From Sphingomonadales bacterium UBA2683 (GTDB taxonomy: Bacteria > Pseudomonadota > Alphaproteobacteria > Sphingomonadales > Sphingomonadaceae): a DNA stretch of 64,000 bases. The stretch's first letter is position 1, and each line of letters starts with the position of its first letter. The position numbers and the translations under genes are program-made. This document shows positions 26,288-37,269 of the stretch, one piece after another. Below the pieces are notes generated by a model, which saw nothing but the letters and a program-made list of their open reading frames with translations, was not told the origin of the DNA and searched no databases. Location of the stretch: the NCBI GenBank assembly GCA_002354635.1, contig DELZ01000002.1, positions 186,001 to 250,000 of the forward strand. The letters are read 5' to 3'.

Positions 26288-28380
26288 ATGGAGCCGCTTC
26301 TCGACTATATCAGCCTGTTTGGTCACGGTATCGCCGCAGCTCTGTTTGCGGCGCTGGCGATCTGGCAATTTCAGCGCAAGGTGGAACGCACCGACAAGCA
26401 TATCTGGCTGATCGTCGCAATCGCTCTGACCAGTTTTTGGGCCCTTTCGATCGCGGTAGAGGGATCTTTGACCCCGATTACGCGCTTTTCCGAAACCTTG
26501 CGCAATTTTGGCTGGCTCGCCTTCATGTTCATTCTGCTGCGGACCGGGGAGGGGCGGGATGAACCCAAAACGGTCAACACCATCTATGCTGCGCTGACCT
26601 TTGTCCTGATTGGGCAAGCCCTGGTCGATTCCCTGCTTCCGGCCTTTTCGGGAAGTCCGCGTCTCGAAGGGGTCACGCTATATACCTCGCTGGTGTTGCG
26701 GATGATCTTCTCTGTGGGTGCCCTGGTGCTGGTTCATAATCTCTATTCGATTGCCGCGCCGGAAACCCGCTGGGGCATCAGGCTGCCGATGGCATCGCTG
26801 GCCGCAATCTGGACCTATGATCTCAATCTCTATACGATCACATATCTGACCCAGCAAACGCCGGTGGAACTGCACGCGATGCGCGGGCCGATGATCGCGG
26901 TGATTGCTCCCATCCTGGCACTGGCGTCGATACGCAACACCGAATGGACGCTGAAGCTTTCGCGCAGCGTTGCTTTCCGTTCGCTGTCGCTGGTGGCAAT
27001 CGGCAGCTATCTGCTGATGATGGTCGTGATCGCGACAGCGCTGCAGATTATCGGTGGTGACTATGCGCGCCTGGCCCAGATCAGCTTCCTTTTCGGTACG
27101 ACGATCGGTGCGCTGCTGCTGCTGCCGTCCGGCAAGTTCCGTGCATGGCTGAAGGTCAAGCTCGCCAAGAATTTTTTCCAGCATCGCTACGACTATCGGT
27201 CGGAGTGGATCCGTTTTACCGATACGATTGGTCGCCCCGGCCCCGACAGCGCCCCGTTTCACGAACGGGTGATCAAGGCCATTGCGGATATTACCGATTC
27301 GCCAGCGGGTATTCTTCTGGTGCCGGACGATTCTGGCCAGCTGGTGCTGGAGTCGCGCTGGAACTGGTCCGCGGTCGAGGTGCCGGCTCGCGCCTGCACC
27401 ACCCGGACGGCTGGTTTTTTCGAAGATACCGGTCATATCGTTGAATTTGACGCATTGCGGGCCGGCCGGGATGAAAAATGTGATGCCGTACTGATCCCGG
27501 ACTGGATGAAAAAGGATACGCGGGCCTGGGTTGCGGTGCCTCTGGTCCATTTCGACCGGCTGGCCGGACTGATTCTGCTGGCCCGGCCTCGGATCAACCG
27601 CACGCTCGACTGGGAAGACCTGGATATGCTCCGTGTCGTCGGCCGTCAGGTGGCGAGCTATCTGGCCGAATATCGCAGCCAGGAATCCTTGTCGGAAGTA
27701 CAGAGATTTGACGAGTTCAACCGCCGCATGGCGTTCATCATGCACGACATCAAGAATCTCGTCAGCCAGTTGAGCCTGCTGGCGGGCAATGCCAAGCGCC
27801 ATGCCGACAATCCCGATTTCCAGGCGGACATGATCGACACGTTGCAGGATTCGGCGCGCAAGATGAATGGTCTTCTGGAACGGCTCGCGCAGCACAACAA
27901 GGCAAGTCCGGAGGAACCCAAATGCGTCAAGGTCGCCGAACTCATCCGGTCAACGATCGAGAAAAAGCGTCTGTTGCACGGCATTGAAAGCGCCCAGATC
28001 GACGATCTCACCATTTTCGCCGATCCCGCGCGGGTCGAGCAGATATTGGGGCATTTGATCCAGAATGCGATCGATGCCAGCAACGAACACGAACCGATAA
28101 CCATCAACGCGCGGCGCCGGGACCTGAGCGTGGCAATCGAGGTCTGTGATCGGGGGACCGGCATGTCGAACGAATTTATCCGCAGCCAGCTGTTCAAGCC
28201 TTTCGCCTCCAGCAAGCAAGGCGGATTCGGCATTGGTGCCTATGAAGCCCGGGAACTGGCGCGAGCGATGAACGGACGTCTGGAAGTCGAGAGCACAGAG
28301 GGAGCGGGCAGCCGCTTCACGCTGATCCTGCCGCTTGCCAAACATTTACCGGAAGAAATTTCTGCAGACGAGAGGGCCGC

Positions 28381-28384
<4 letters not shown>
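26288..28384 (+). CDS. prsK: XrtA/PEP-CTERM system histidine kinase PrsK
   Basis: 698-residue sensor kinase. About eight hydrophobic helices occupy residues 1-285, followed by a GAF-like domain (about 330-470) and the kinase core: the phospho-acceptor region RRMAFIMHDIKNLVSQLSLL, the N box QILGHLIQNAIDAS, and ATP-lid motifs CDRGTGMS and GGFGIGAYEA. This is the PrsK layout. AAGGAG precedes the ATG at 26288, one base after the previous stop. The stop overlaps the prsR start (ATGA), so kinase and regulator are made together. It should phosphorylate PrsR; the signal is unknown. Confidence 0.93.
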
Positions 28385-29766
<1,382 letters not shown>

Positions 29767-29772
29767 ACCAAA

Positions 29773-31773
29773 ATGAGAGACTTCGCCCGCAAATTGGCTT
29801 TCGCAAGCAAGCCGGCTCTGCTCGCCGCAGCACTGGCGCTGGGCACGATCGGCATTCCGAGCGCCATCTATGGCGCCAGTGAAGGCAATGCCGACGCCCG
29901 GGAAGCCTTTGCCAATGCCGAGCAGTTTCGGGCCCGCCGCGATGTCAGATCTGCGCGCATCGAACTGATGAATGCGATCAAGGCCGATCCGCAGTGGATC
30001 GATGCGCGGGTGGCTCAGGCCGAAGTGTTGCTAAGTCTCGGGGACGGGACGGCCGCGGAGGCGGAACTCGACCGCGCCGTGCAGCTGGGTCTCGATCCCG
30101 CTGCTGTCCGGCATCTGTACGGCCATGCCCATCTTTTGCAGGGTGAAGCGCAGAAGGCGCAGGATCAATTGCTTGCCAGTGATATTCCGGCTGGCAACCG
30201 GGGCTATGCGGCGCGGATCATGGGGCAGGTCGCGCGGCAAATGGGCGATCAGCAACTGGCCAGTGCAGCCTTCAACCGGGCGATGGAACTGGATCGGAAA
30301 AACCCGGATCTGTGGGTTGCGATTGCCCGTTTTCGCGCCGACACCGGTGATCAGGCCGGCGCGACAAATGCGGTCGACGAAGCGGTAAAGCTGGACCCCG
30401 GCAACATACGCGCGCTCCAATATCGTGGGGAATTGCTGCGCTTCCAGTTCGGGCTGGGTGCGGCGATACCCTGGTTCGAGCGGGCGTTGCAAATTGATCC
30501 GAATGATGTGCCGTTACTGACGGAATATGCCGCCACGCTCGGCGACATGGGGCGGATGACCGATATGCTGGCGGTCGCCCGCAAGATCATCTCTTTGGAC
30601 GGGCATAATCCCAGAGCCTTTTTCATGCAGGCGGTGCTCGCTGCCCGCGCCGGCCAATATGGTCTGGCAAGGCGGTTGATGCAGCAGACCAAGGGGGTGA
30701 TCGACAATGTGCCGGCGGTTTTGCTGGTACAGGGCATCATCGAGCATGGCGAAGGCAATTATAATGCCGCCATCGACAAGTTTAATCGTCTGGTCGCCAT
30801 CCAGCCGGAAAACCGGCAGGCGCAGAACCTGCTCGCGCGGTCGCTTTATCTGGCCGGCAGCGCCGGGGATGCCGCGGACGTGCTTATACCGCAGGTCAAC
30901 CGCAGCGGGGCCGATCCTTATGCGCTCTGGCTTGCTGGCCGGGCGCTCGAGGCGATCAACGAGCGGGATCAGGCGGCCGGGATATTGAACCGCGCGGCCG
31001 TCCACGATACGGGCCGGGAAAGCGCGATCCTGGCCGCGGCGCCGCTCAGCGTGCTGCGGGCGGAAGCGCAGCGCAATGCGGAAGATGCACGGATTGTGGT
31101 GCCCTATATTCGCGCGCTTTTTGACGCCGGCGACTATGCGACAGCCTTGGCCGAGGCAAAGCAGCTGCAGCAAGCCAATCCCGGTGCCAGCGCGGCGCAT
31201 GTGCTGGTAGCGGATGTTGCTGCGGCGATGGGCAATTATGGCGAGGCCCTGGATGCGCTGGAACAGGCCCGCAGTATCCGCTTTTCCGAACCGGTCATGC
31301 TGCGCATGGTCGAGGTGCTGCGCGCCAAAGGCGCGATGCAGCGATCGGGCGAGGTGCTGGCGCAATATCTCAGTTACAATCCCAGCAATATCGCCGGTTT
31401 GCGCTGGATGGCCTATTCCCATCTCGAAACCGAAAGCTGGGCGGTCGCCGCCTATATACTCGAAAATCTGCGCAAGCGGATCGGCGATAATGACGCCCTT
31501 ATCATGGCCGGACTCACCGAGGCCTATACCGGTCTCGGACAATTGGATAAGGCGATCGCTGCAGGCCGGATCGCCTATCGGGTGCAACCGTCAAGCCCGG
31601 TCGTATCACATCTCTACGGTCTGGCCCTGATGCAGGATGGGGAGCGCAGGCGCGACGGCATCAGCCTGCTCAAGAAAGCGGTCGCGATCATGCCGGATAA
31701 TCCGGTATATCGGCAAAGTCTGAGGCAGGCATTGGCCATGCGGGGTGCGGGCCAGGGAAAAGTAAAAAGCTGA
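29773..31773 (+). CDS. Exported TPR-repeat protein of the PEP-CTERM/EPS locus (PrsT-like)
   Basis: 666 residues with an N-terminal signal or anchor (LLAAALALGTIGIPSAIYGAS) and at least a dozen tetratricopeptide repeats through to the C-terminus, e.g. REAFANAEQFRARRDVRSARIELMNAIKADP. It begins 6 bp after prsR, in the position of PrsT, the TPR protein of XrtA systems; PrsT is usually longer (about 900 residues), so this may be a shorter variant or a different TPR scaffold for polysaccharide export. Proline and alanine-rich linkers separate repeats. The adjacent gene is convergent, 7 bp away. Confidence 0.78.
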   Translation: MRDFARKLAFASKPALLAAALALGTIGIPSAIYGASEGNADAREAFANAEQFRARRDVRSARIELMNAIKADPQWIDARVAQAEVLLSLGDGTAAEAELDRAVQLGLDPAAVRHLYGHAHLLQGEAQKAQDQLLASDIPAGNRGYAARIMGQVARQMGDQQLASAAFNRAMELDRKNPDLWVAIARFRADTGDQAGATNAVDEAVKLDPGNIRALQYRGELLRFQFGLGAAIPWFERALQIDPNDVPLLTEYAATLGDMGRMTDMLAVARKIISLDGHNPRAFFMQAVLAARAGQYGLARRLMQQTKGVIDNVPAVLLVQGIIEHGEGNYNAAIDKFNRLVAIQPENRQAQNLLARSLYLAGSAGDAADVLIPQVNRSGADPYALWLAGRALEAINERDQAAGILNRAAVHDTGRESAILAAAPLSVLRAEAQRNAEDARIVVPYIRALFDAGDYATALAEAKQLQQANPGASAAHVLVADVAAAMGNYGEALDALEQARSIRFSEPVMLRMVEVLRAKGAMQRSGEVLAQYLSYNPSNIAGLRWMAYSHLETESWAVAAYILENLRKRIGDNDALIMAGLTEAYTGLGQLDKAIAAGRIAYRVQPSSPVVSHLYGLALMQDGERRRDGISLLKKAVAIMPDNPVYRQSLRQALAMRGAGQGKVKS

Positions 31774-31780
31774 CCGCCGG

Positions 31781-32125
31781 TCAGGCGTCGCTGTTCACCA
31801 GATCGTCGATCGACAGGTCGAGCCGCTTCATCTGGCGTTCGACCGGTGGCCAGATATTCTTGATGAAATCTTCCCGCTGGGCGCTGCGCAGGCGATTTTT
31901 TGCGCCAGCCGCGACAAACATGCCGACGCCACGTTTTACGGTGACCAGTCCGTCTTCCTGAAAACCCTGATAGGCCTTGGCCACGGTCAGCGGATTGGCA
32001 CCCTGTTCGGCCGCGAACACGCGGACCGAGGGCAGCATGTCGCCTTCGCGATATTCGCCATCAAGAATGGATTCGGAAATAATATCCCGCAATTTCAGAT
32101 AGACCGGCTTGTTTGCATTGTTCAT
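31781..32125 (-). CDS. GntR family regulator, YtrA subfamily
   Basis: 114 residues, the compact YtrA form: an N-terminal winged helix (KLRDIISESILDGEYREGDMLPSVRVFAAEQGANPLTVAKAYQ, wing VTVKRGVGMFV) and a short C-terminal helical dimerisation tail instead of a ligand domain. YtrA regulators usually control adjacent ABC transporters, but none is here; the upstream gene on the same strand is a nitroreductase 81 bp away. A 22-bp imperfect inverted repeat sits in that gap and could be its operator. Confidence 0.87.
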   Translation of the reverse strand: MNNANKPVYLKLRDIISESILDGEYREGDMLPSVRVFAAEQGANPLTVAKAYQGFQEDGLVTVKRGVGMFVAAGAKNRLRSAQREDFIKNIWPPVERQMKRLDLSIDDLVNSDA

Positions 32126-32186
32126 GCTGCATCACTGCCATAATACAGCGAAGCGGGCAAGGGATAGTTATGGTTTTTCCGTTATT

Positions 32187-32208
32187 TAGTTGAATATGTA
32201 ACCAACTA
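32187..32208. promoter_or_regulatory. Inverted repeat upstream of the GntR/YtrA gene
   Basis: Arms TAGTTG (32187-32192) and CAACTA (32203-32208), 62-83 bp upstream of the regulator start and overlapping the end of the nitroreductase gene. Position suits an autoregulatory operator; the absence of a T-run speaks against a terminator. Confidence 0.4.
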
Positions 32209-32808
32209 TTGTCCGTTCGGGGGTGTCCAGAAGGACAATATGTCCGCCAAGCCGGGTCTCGGCCGTTCGGTCAGCTCGATATTGGACGTGCCGAGATACA
32301 GGAATCCGGCAATTTTTTCCGGTGCGGAACCAAACAGGTCGCGGACATCGTCATTATAGGCGGGCCAGCCGGTTATCCAGCCGCCGACAAAGCCCAGTCT
32401 ATGCGCGGCATGCAGAATATTCATCGCAAAGGCGCCGCAGCTGAGTTCCTGCTCCCACAGTGGGATTTTGGTCGAATCGACCGGCGAGGAGAGCAATATG
32501 AGCAAGGCGGGGGCTTCATGCGCCATCGCCTCAAGCCCCTCCAGTTCCATCCGGCCAGCATCGGGCTTTTCCTTCCGATAGGCGGACTTTATGCCGTGCG
32601 CGAGCTGGCCGCGCTGGTCAGCGGCCACCGCAACCACCCGCCAGGGCGCGAGCTTGCCATGATCGGGCGTGCGCATCGCCATGGTGACGATATCGGCGAT
32701 CTGCGCATCGCTCGGTCCCGGTGCCACCATGTTGCGCGGCCGGCCGGACCGGCGGGAGGGCAAATAGGTGGCGAGGCTGGTCAAATCATTGAATTGGTTT
32801 TTGCTCAT
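32206..32808 (-). CDS. Nitroreductase family protein
   Basis: 200-residue FMN-dependent reductase related to the small YdjA-type nitroreductases. The landmarks are LPSRRSGRPRNMVAPGPSDAQI at the flavin phosphate site, MAMRTPDHGKLAPWRVV, and the C-terminal GFVGGWITGWPAYND / FLYLGTSN. Start placed at ATG 32808 (MSKNQF); the longer frame to 32889 is a non-family extension. Divergent from the peptide transporter gene. Native substrate unknown. Confidence 0.88.
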   Translation of the reverse strand: MSKNQFNDLTSLATYLPSRRSGRPRNMVAPGPSDAQIADIVTMAMRTPDHGKLAPWRVVAVAADQRGQLAHGIKSAYRKEKPDAGRMELEGLEAMAHEAPALLILLSSPVDSTKIPLWEQELSCGAFAMNILHAAHRLGFVGGWITGWPAYNDDVRDLFGSAPEKIAGFLYLGTSNIELTERPRPGLADILSFWTPPNGQ

Positions 32809-32967
32809 GCTCGACACTTTGGAAGCGGCGGGGCTGATTGCAAGGATTATTGGCAATAAACCGGTCTCGGTTGAAACAATCTGCTTCACTTGCGCATTTT
32901 TTTCATTAGTGTGCCTCGCAACCAGGCTGCAAGTGACAGTCTACAGTAATTTTCGGGGAGTATTTAA

Positions 32968-34557
32968 ATGGCAGGTGCGTATCTGGAATCGGGTGATGCG
33001 AGAGGAACATTTCTCGGTCATCCCAAGGGCCTTTTTGTTCTGTTCTTTGCCGAGATGTGGGAACGGTTTTCCTATTATGGCATGCGCGCCCTGCTCATTT
33101 TCTATCTGGTTCAGCACTGGATGTTTTCCGACAGTGAAGCGGGTATTATCTACGGAGCATATACCGCTCTGGTCTACATCACACCGGTAATCGGCGGCTA
33201 TCTGGCCGATCGCTATCTGGGGCAGCGCAAGGCGGTTGCCTTCGGTGCGTTACTCCTGACCTTTGGCCACTTCCTGATGGCGTTTGAAGGCGAGGGCGCC
33301 GGGCAGGCGGATCCCGCCATCAATATATTCTGGCTAGCGCTTGCCTTCATCATCGTTGGTTCGGGCTTTCTGAAAGCCAATATTTCGGTGATTGTCGGCC
33401 AGCTCTATACGCGCACCGACATCCGCCGTGATCCGGCCTATACAATTTTCTACATGGGCATCAATCTGGGTGCCGCACTGGGCGCAATCATCGCCGGCTG
33501 GCTGGGCCAGACCTATGGCTGGTCCTACGGCTTCGGCGCGGCCGGGCTGGGCATGCTGCTCGGCCTGATCGTGTTTGTCTGGGGCAAGCCGCTGCTGGTC
33601 GGTCGCGGTGAAGCCAATGATCCCGCGCTGCTGGAAAGCAAGGTCGGCGGCATCAAGTTCGAATGGCTGCTTTACATCCTGAGTTTCGCGACCGTAGGCC
33701 TTGTCTGGGTGCTGATCCAGAACCAGGCGCTGGTCGGCTCACTGCTCGGCATTGCTGGAGCGATCTTGGTGATTTACGTGCTTTATACAGCGGTCGCCAA
33801 GCTTGAACCCCAGGACCGCGACCGCATTTTTGCCGCGATGTTCCTTATTTTCGGTTCGATCCTGTTCTGGGCGTTGTTCGAGCAGGCAGGTTCGTCGCTG
33901 AACCTGTTTACCGACCGCAGCGTTGACCGGAATATTCTGGGTATCGAGGTGCCCGCGTCGGTGTTCCAGTCGATCAATGCGATCTATATCGTTTTGCTGG
34001 CTCCGGTCTTTGCCCTTCTCTGGACGATGCTCGGCCGCCGCGGGCTGGAACCTTCCGCGCCGGCAAAATTCGGCCTGGGGCTGATCCAGCTGGGCGCCGG
34101 CTTTCTGGTACTGGTTGCGGGCGCGATGGCTGCCGGAACCGGAAACCTCACTCCGGTATTGTTCATTTTCCTGATCTATCTGCTGCATACCACCGGTGAA
34201 CTCTGCCTGTCGCCGGTAGGTCTGAGCGCAATGAACCGGCTGGCCCCTGCACATATGGCGAGCCTGATTATGGGGACCTGGTTCTTTGCATCGGCAACCG
34301 GCAACTTTGCCGCAGGCCTGATCGCCTCCGCCGTCGGTGCGGAAGGCGCCGGCCCTGATCGCGTGCTGGAAGTCTATTCATCCGTCGGCTGGGTGGCCGT
34401 TGGCGTCGGCGTCGGGGTGATTGTGATCTCTCCCCTGATCAAGAAGCTGATGCATCTCGATACGCTCGCGGACGACAATGTTGGCGACGATCTGGAAGGC
34501 CAGTCCGAGTTGGGCGAACCGCAAGCCGGCGGTGTCCATCCGACGATCAAATCATAA
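32968..34557 (+). CDS. Proton-dependent oligopeptide transporter (POT/PTR2)
   Basis: 529-residue inner-membrane symporter with about 14 helices. The POT signature ERFSYYGMRALLIFYL sits in helix 1 (the ExxER-type motif is EMWERFSYYG), followed by the second family motif region GGYLADRYLGQRKAV, and later FYMGINLGAALGAIIAGWLGQTYGWSYGFG. The C-terminal half contains ALFEQAGSSLNLF and the GELCLSPVGLSAMNRLAP glutamate. It imports di- and tripeptides. The start ATG at 32968 follows GGGGAG. The exported amidohydrolase pair starts 17 bp later and may be co-transcribed, which would link peptide uptake with dipeptide hydrolysis (inference). Confidence 0.93.
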   Translation: MAGAYLESGDARGTFLGHPKGLFVLFFAEMWERFSYYGMRALLIFYLVQHWMFSDSEAGIIYGAYTALVYITPVIGGYLADRYLGQRKAVAFGALLLTFGHFLMAFEGEGAGQADPAINIFWLALAFIIVGSGFLKANISVIVGQLYTRTDIRRDPAYTIFYMGINLGAALGAIIAGWLGQTYGWSYGFGAAGLGMLLGLIVFVWGKPLLVGRGEANDPALLESKVGGIKFEWLLYILSFATVGLVWVLIQNQALVGSLLGIAGAILVIYVLYTAVAKLEPQDRDRIFAAMFLIFGSILFWALFEQAGSSLNLFTDRSVDRNILGIEVPASVFQSINAIYIVLLAPVFALLWTMLGRRGLEPSAPAKFGLGLIQLGAGFLVLVAGAMAAGTGNLTPVLFIFLIYLLHTTGELCLSPVGLSAMNRLAPAHMASLIMGTWFFASATGNFAAGLIASAVGAEGAGPDRVLEVYSSVGWVAVGVGVGVIVISPLIKKLMHLDTLADDNVGDDLEGQSELGEPQAGGVHPTIKS

Positions 34558-34573
34558 GACAAAGGGGTTCTCT

Positions 34574-35974
34574 ATGAAGTTTCGGGCTTTGCTGGCGCTT
34601 GCGGCCGGCGGAACAATGCTGGCCGGCTGTGCCGCCACTGCCGCGAATACGAATTCGGCCAGTACCGCTGCGCCTCCGAAATCCAGCGCGTCGAGCGGAC
34701 CTGCCTTTCCGTCAACCTACCAGGCCTATCCATCCACGCCGACCGCGATTACAGGCGTAACCATTTTTGACGGCGAGGGCGGCCGGATCGAAAATGGCAC
34801 GGTGTTCATGGCCGGCGGGAAAATATCGTCTGTCGGCGGTCCGGATACCGTCATCCCGGCGGGGACCACCATTGTCGACGGCGCCGGCAAATATGTGACG
34901 CCGGGCATTATCGATGTCCACAGCCATCTTGGCGACTATCCCACACCCAGCGTGGCGGCGCACAGCGACGGTAATGAAGCGACATCTCCGGTGACCCCGG
35001 AGGTCTGGGCCGAGCACAGTGTCTGGCCGCAGGATCCCGGCTTTTCGCGGGCGATGGCCAATGGCGGCATCACGTCGCTGCAGATTCTTCCCGGTTCGGC
35101 CAATCTGTTCGGCGGCCGCTCGGTCACGCTCAAGAATGTTCCGGCGCGCACGGTGCAGCGGATGAAATTCCCCGGTGCGCCTTATGGCATGAAAATGGCC
35201 TGCGGCGAGAATCCGAAGCGGGTGTACGGAAGCCGCAACCGGATGCCGTCGACCCGCATGGGCAGTCTCGCGCTCAACCGGCAGACATGGATCGACGCGC
35301 AGGAATATCGCAGCAAGCGCAACGATGCCAAGCCGCCGAAACGCGACCTTGGCAAGGAAACGCTCGCCGGGGTGCTGGATGGTGACATCCTGGTGCACAA
35401 CCATTGCTATCGCGCCGACGAAATGGCCCAGATCATCGATATGTCCAAGGAATTCGGCTACAAGGTGACCGCGTTCCATCACGCGATCGAAAGCTATAAA
35501 ATCGCCGATATATTGGCCAATGAGGGCATCTGTTCCGCGATATGGGCGGACTGGTGGGGCTTCAAGATGGAAGCCTATGACGCGATTCCGGAAAATGCAG
35601 CGCTGTTGCAAAAGGCCGGAGCCTGCGTGATCATCCACAGCGATGACGAGAACCAGATCCAGCGGCTCAATCAGGAAGCGGCCAAGGCGATGGCCGATGG
35701 CCGTGCCATGGGTATCGAGATCAGCGATGCTCAGGCGATCCAGTGGATTACTTATAATCCGGCCAAGGCCATGGGCATTGAAAAAATGACCGGCAGTCTG
35801 AAAAGCGGCAAGATGGCCGATCTGGTGCTGTGGAACGGCAATCCGCTCAGCGTCTATTCGCGGCCGGACAAGGTCTGGATCGACGGTGCGCTGATGTTCG
35901 ACAGCAGCGATGCAGCCCGGCGTCCGGTCAGCGATTTCGAGCTCGGCCAGCCCGGCGAAGGAGATGTGAAATGA
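34574..35974 (+). CDS. Lipoprotein amidohydrolase, metal-dependent (imidazolonepropionase/prolidase-like)
   Basis: 466-residue amidohydrolase-superfamily enzyme with a lipoprotein signal peptide (lipobox LAGC). The small beta domain TAITGVTIFDGEGG leads to PGIIDVHSHLGD, whose HSH supplies two metal ligands; later ILVHNHCYRADEM, TAFHHAIESYK and IIHSDDEN (His-Ser-Asp) complete the catalytic set. It begins 17 bp after the peptide transporter and its stop overlaps the next start (ATGA). The following gene encodes a homologue without these ligands, so the two may form a heteromer. Substrate, perhaps a dipeptide, is not predictable. Confidence 0.88.
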   Translation: MKFRALLALAAGGTMLAGCAATAANTNSASTAAPPKSSASSGPAFPSTYQAYPSTPTAITGVTIFDGEGGRIENGTVFMAGGKISSVGGPDTVIPAGTTIVDGAGKYVTPGIIDVHSHLGDYPTPSVAAHSDGNEATSPVTPEVWAEHSVWPQDPGFSRAMANGGITSLQILPGSANLFGGRSVTLKNVPARTVQRMKFPGAPYGMKMACGENPKRVYGSRNRMPSTRMGSLALNRQTWIDAQEYRSKRNDAKPPKRDLGKETLAGVLDGDILVHNHCYRADEMAQIIDMSKEFGYKVTAFHHAIESYKIADILANEGICSAIWADWWGFKMEAYDAIPENAALLQKAGACVIIHSDDENQIQRLNQEAAKAMADGRAMGIEISDAQAIQWITYNPAKAMGIEKMTGSLKSGKMADLVLWNGNPLSVYSRPDKVWIDGALMFDSSDAARRPVSDFELGQPGEGDVK

Positions 35975-37266
35975 AGCGCCTGTCCCTGTTTCTCGCCTCC
36001 GCCGCGGCCCTGATGGCTGCACCGCTTGCCGCGCAGACCACCGCCATCATCGGCGGCAAGGTCGTGATCGGCGACGGCAGCGCTCCGATCGAGGGCGGCA
36101 CCGTGCTGATCCGCAACGACAAGGTTGTTGCGGCCGGAGCGAATATTGCCATCCCTGCCGACGCGCGGCGTATCGACGCCACCGGCAAATGGGTGACGCC
36201 GGGAGTTTTTGCCGGTTTCAGCCGGATCGGTCTCGTCGAGGTCGGTGCGGTGACCCAGACCAATGACATGAACGCCAGCGGCTCGCCCTTTTCGGCGGCG
36301 CTGGATGTGCAATATGCGATCAACCCCTTCGCTTCGCCCGTCTCGGTAAATCGAGCCGCGGGCGTCACCCGTGCCGTCGTCTCACCCAGCACCGCCAATT
36401 CGATTTTCGGTGGCTATGGGGCGGTAATCGATCTCGGCCAGGATGAAAATCCGATCACCAAGGCGCGCGCCTTCCAGTTTGTCGAACTGGGCGAAACCGG
36501 GCACAGCCGGGCAGGGGGCAGTCGCGCCGCCTCGCATATCGCGTTTCGGGCGATGCTCGAGGAAGCCCGCACCTATGCGCGCAATCCGGCGGCCTTTGAC
36601 AGCGATTTGCTCAAGGCATCGGACGCAAAGGCGCTGCTGCCGGTAATCAGCGGTAACACCAAATTGCTGATCCACGTCGAAAGCGCCAATGACATCCTCA
36701 AGGTTCTCGACCTGCGCAAGGATTTTCCGGCGCTCGACATGGTTTTGGTCGGCGTCAATGAAGGCTGGCGTGTCGCCGAGCATATCGCCGCCGCCGGCGT
36801 TCCGGTGCTGGCCTCCGCGCTCAGCGATCTGCCTTACGGTTTCGAGGACCTGTCTGCGACCCAGTCCAATATCGGTCGCATGAAAGACGCGGGCGTCAAG
36901 GTGGCGATCGGCATGATCAACGACCGCGACGCGCACCAGCTGCGCTATTCGGTGCAATATGCCGGCAATCTCGTGGCGCTGACCAGGGTCCCGCGCGCCA
37001 CCGGCCTGACCTGGGACGAAGCCTTTGCCGCGATCAGTTCGGTGCCGGCGGAGATCATGGATATGGGCGGCCAGCTCGGTTCACTCAGGGCCGGGCGCAA
37101 GGCCGATGTGGTGATCTGGACCGGTGATCCGCTGGAACTTTCGAGCCAGGTGGAAACAGTGATGATCGACGGCGTTGACCAGTCGCTGTCCAACCGCCAG
37201 ATGCGGCTCAGGGACCGGTATCGCGATCCGGCCCCGGGCGCATTGCCCAAGGCCTATGACCGCTAG
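35971..37266 (+). CDS. Amidohydrolase homologue lacking metal ligands (probable pseudoenzyme partner)
   Basis: 431 residues with a cleavable signal peptide (ALMAAPLAAQT). The fold is that of amidohydrolases (AIIGGKVVIGDGSAPIEGGTVLI; C-terminal LRAGRKADVVIWTGDPLE), but where the family has PGxIDxHxH this protein reads PGVFAGFSRIGL, and the later His and Asp positions are Val/Asn-type (LVGVNEGW, IGMINDRD). The metal centre is therefore missing. The ATG at 35971 overlaps the stop of the active homologue, so the pair is translated together. A structural or regulatory partner role is inferred from this arrangement. It is not a decayed gene: the frame is clean and composition is normal. Confidence 0.85.
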   Translation: MKRLSLFLASAAALMAAPLAAQTTAIIGGKVVIGDGSAPIEGGTVLIRNDKVVAAGANIAIPADARRIDATGKWVTPGVFAGFSRIGLVEVGAVTQTNDMNASGSPFSAALDVQYAINPFASPVSVNRAAGVTRAVVSPSTANSIFGGYGAVIDLGQDENPITKARAFQFVELGETGHSRAGGSRAASHIAFRAMLEEARTYARNPAAFDSDLLKASDAKALLPVISGNTKLLIHVESANDILKVLDLRKDFPALDMVLVGVNEGWRVAEHIAAAGVPVLASALSDLPYGFEDLSATQSNIGRMKDAGVKVAIGMINDRDAHQLRYSVQYAGNLVALTRVPRATGLTWDEAFAAISSVPAEIMDMGGQLGSLRAGRKADVVIWTGDPLELSSQVETVMIDGVDQSLSNRQMRLRDRYRDPAPGALPKAYDR

Positions 37267-37269
37267 TTT

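Noticed and set aside
35971..37266. Second amidohydrolase as a pseudogene
   Set aside because: Full-length clean frame, signal peptide, normal composition and translational coupling; better viewed as a pseudoenzyme than a decayed gene.
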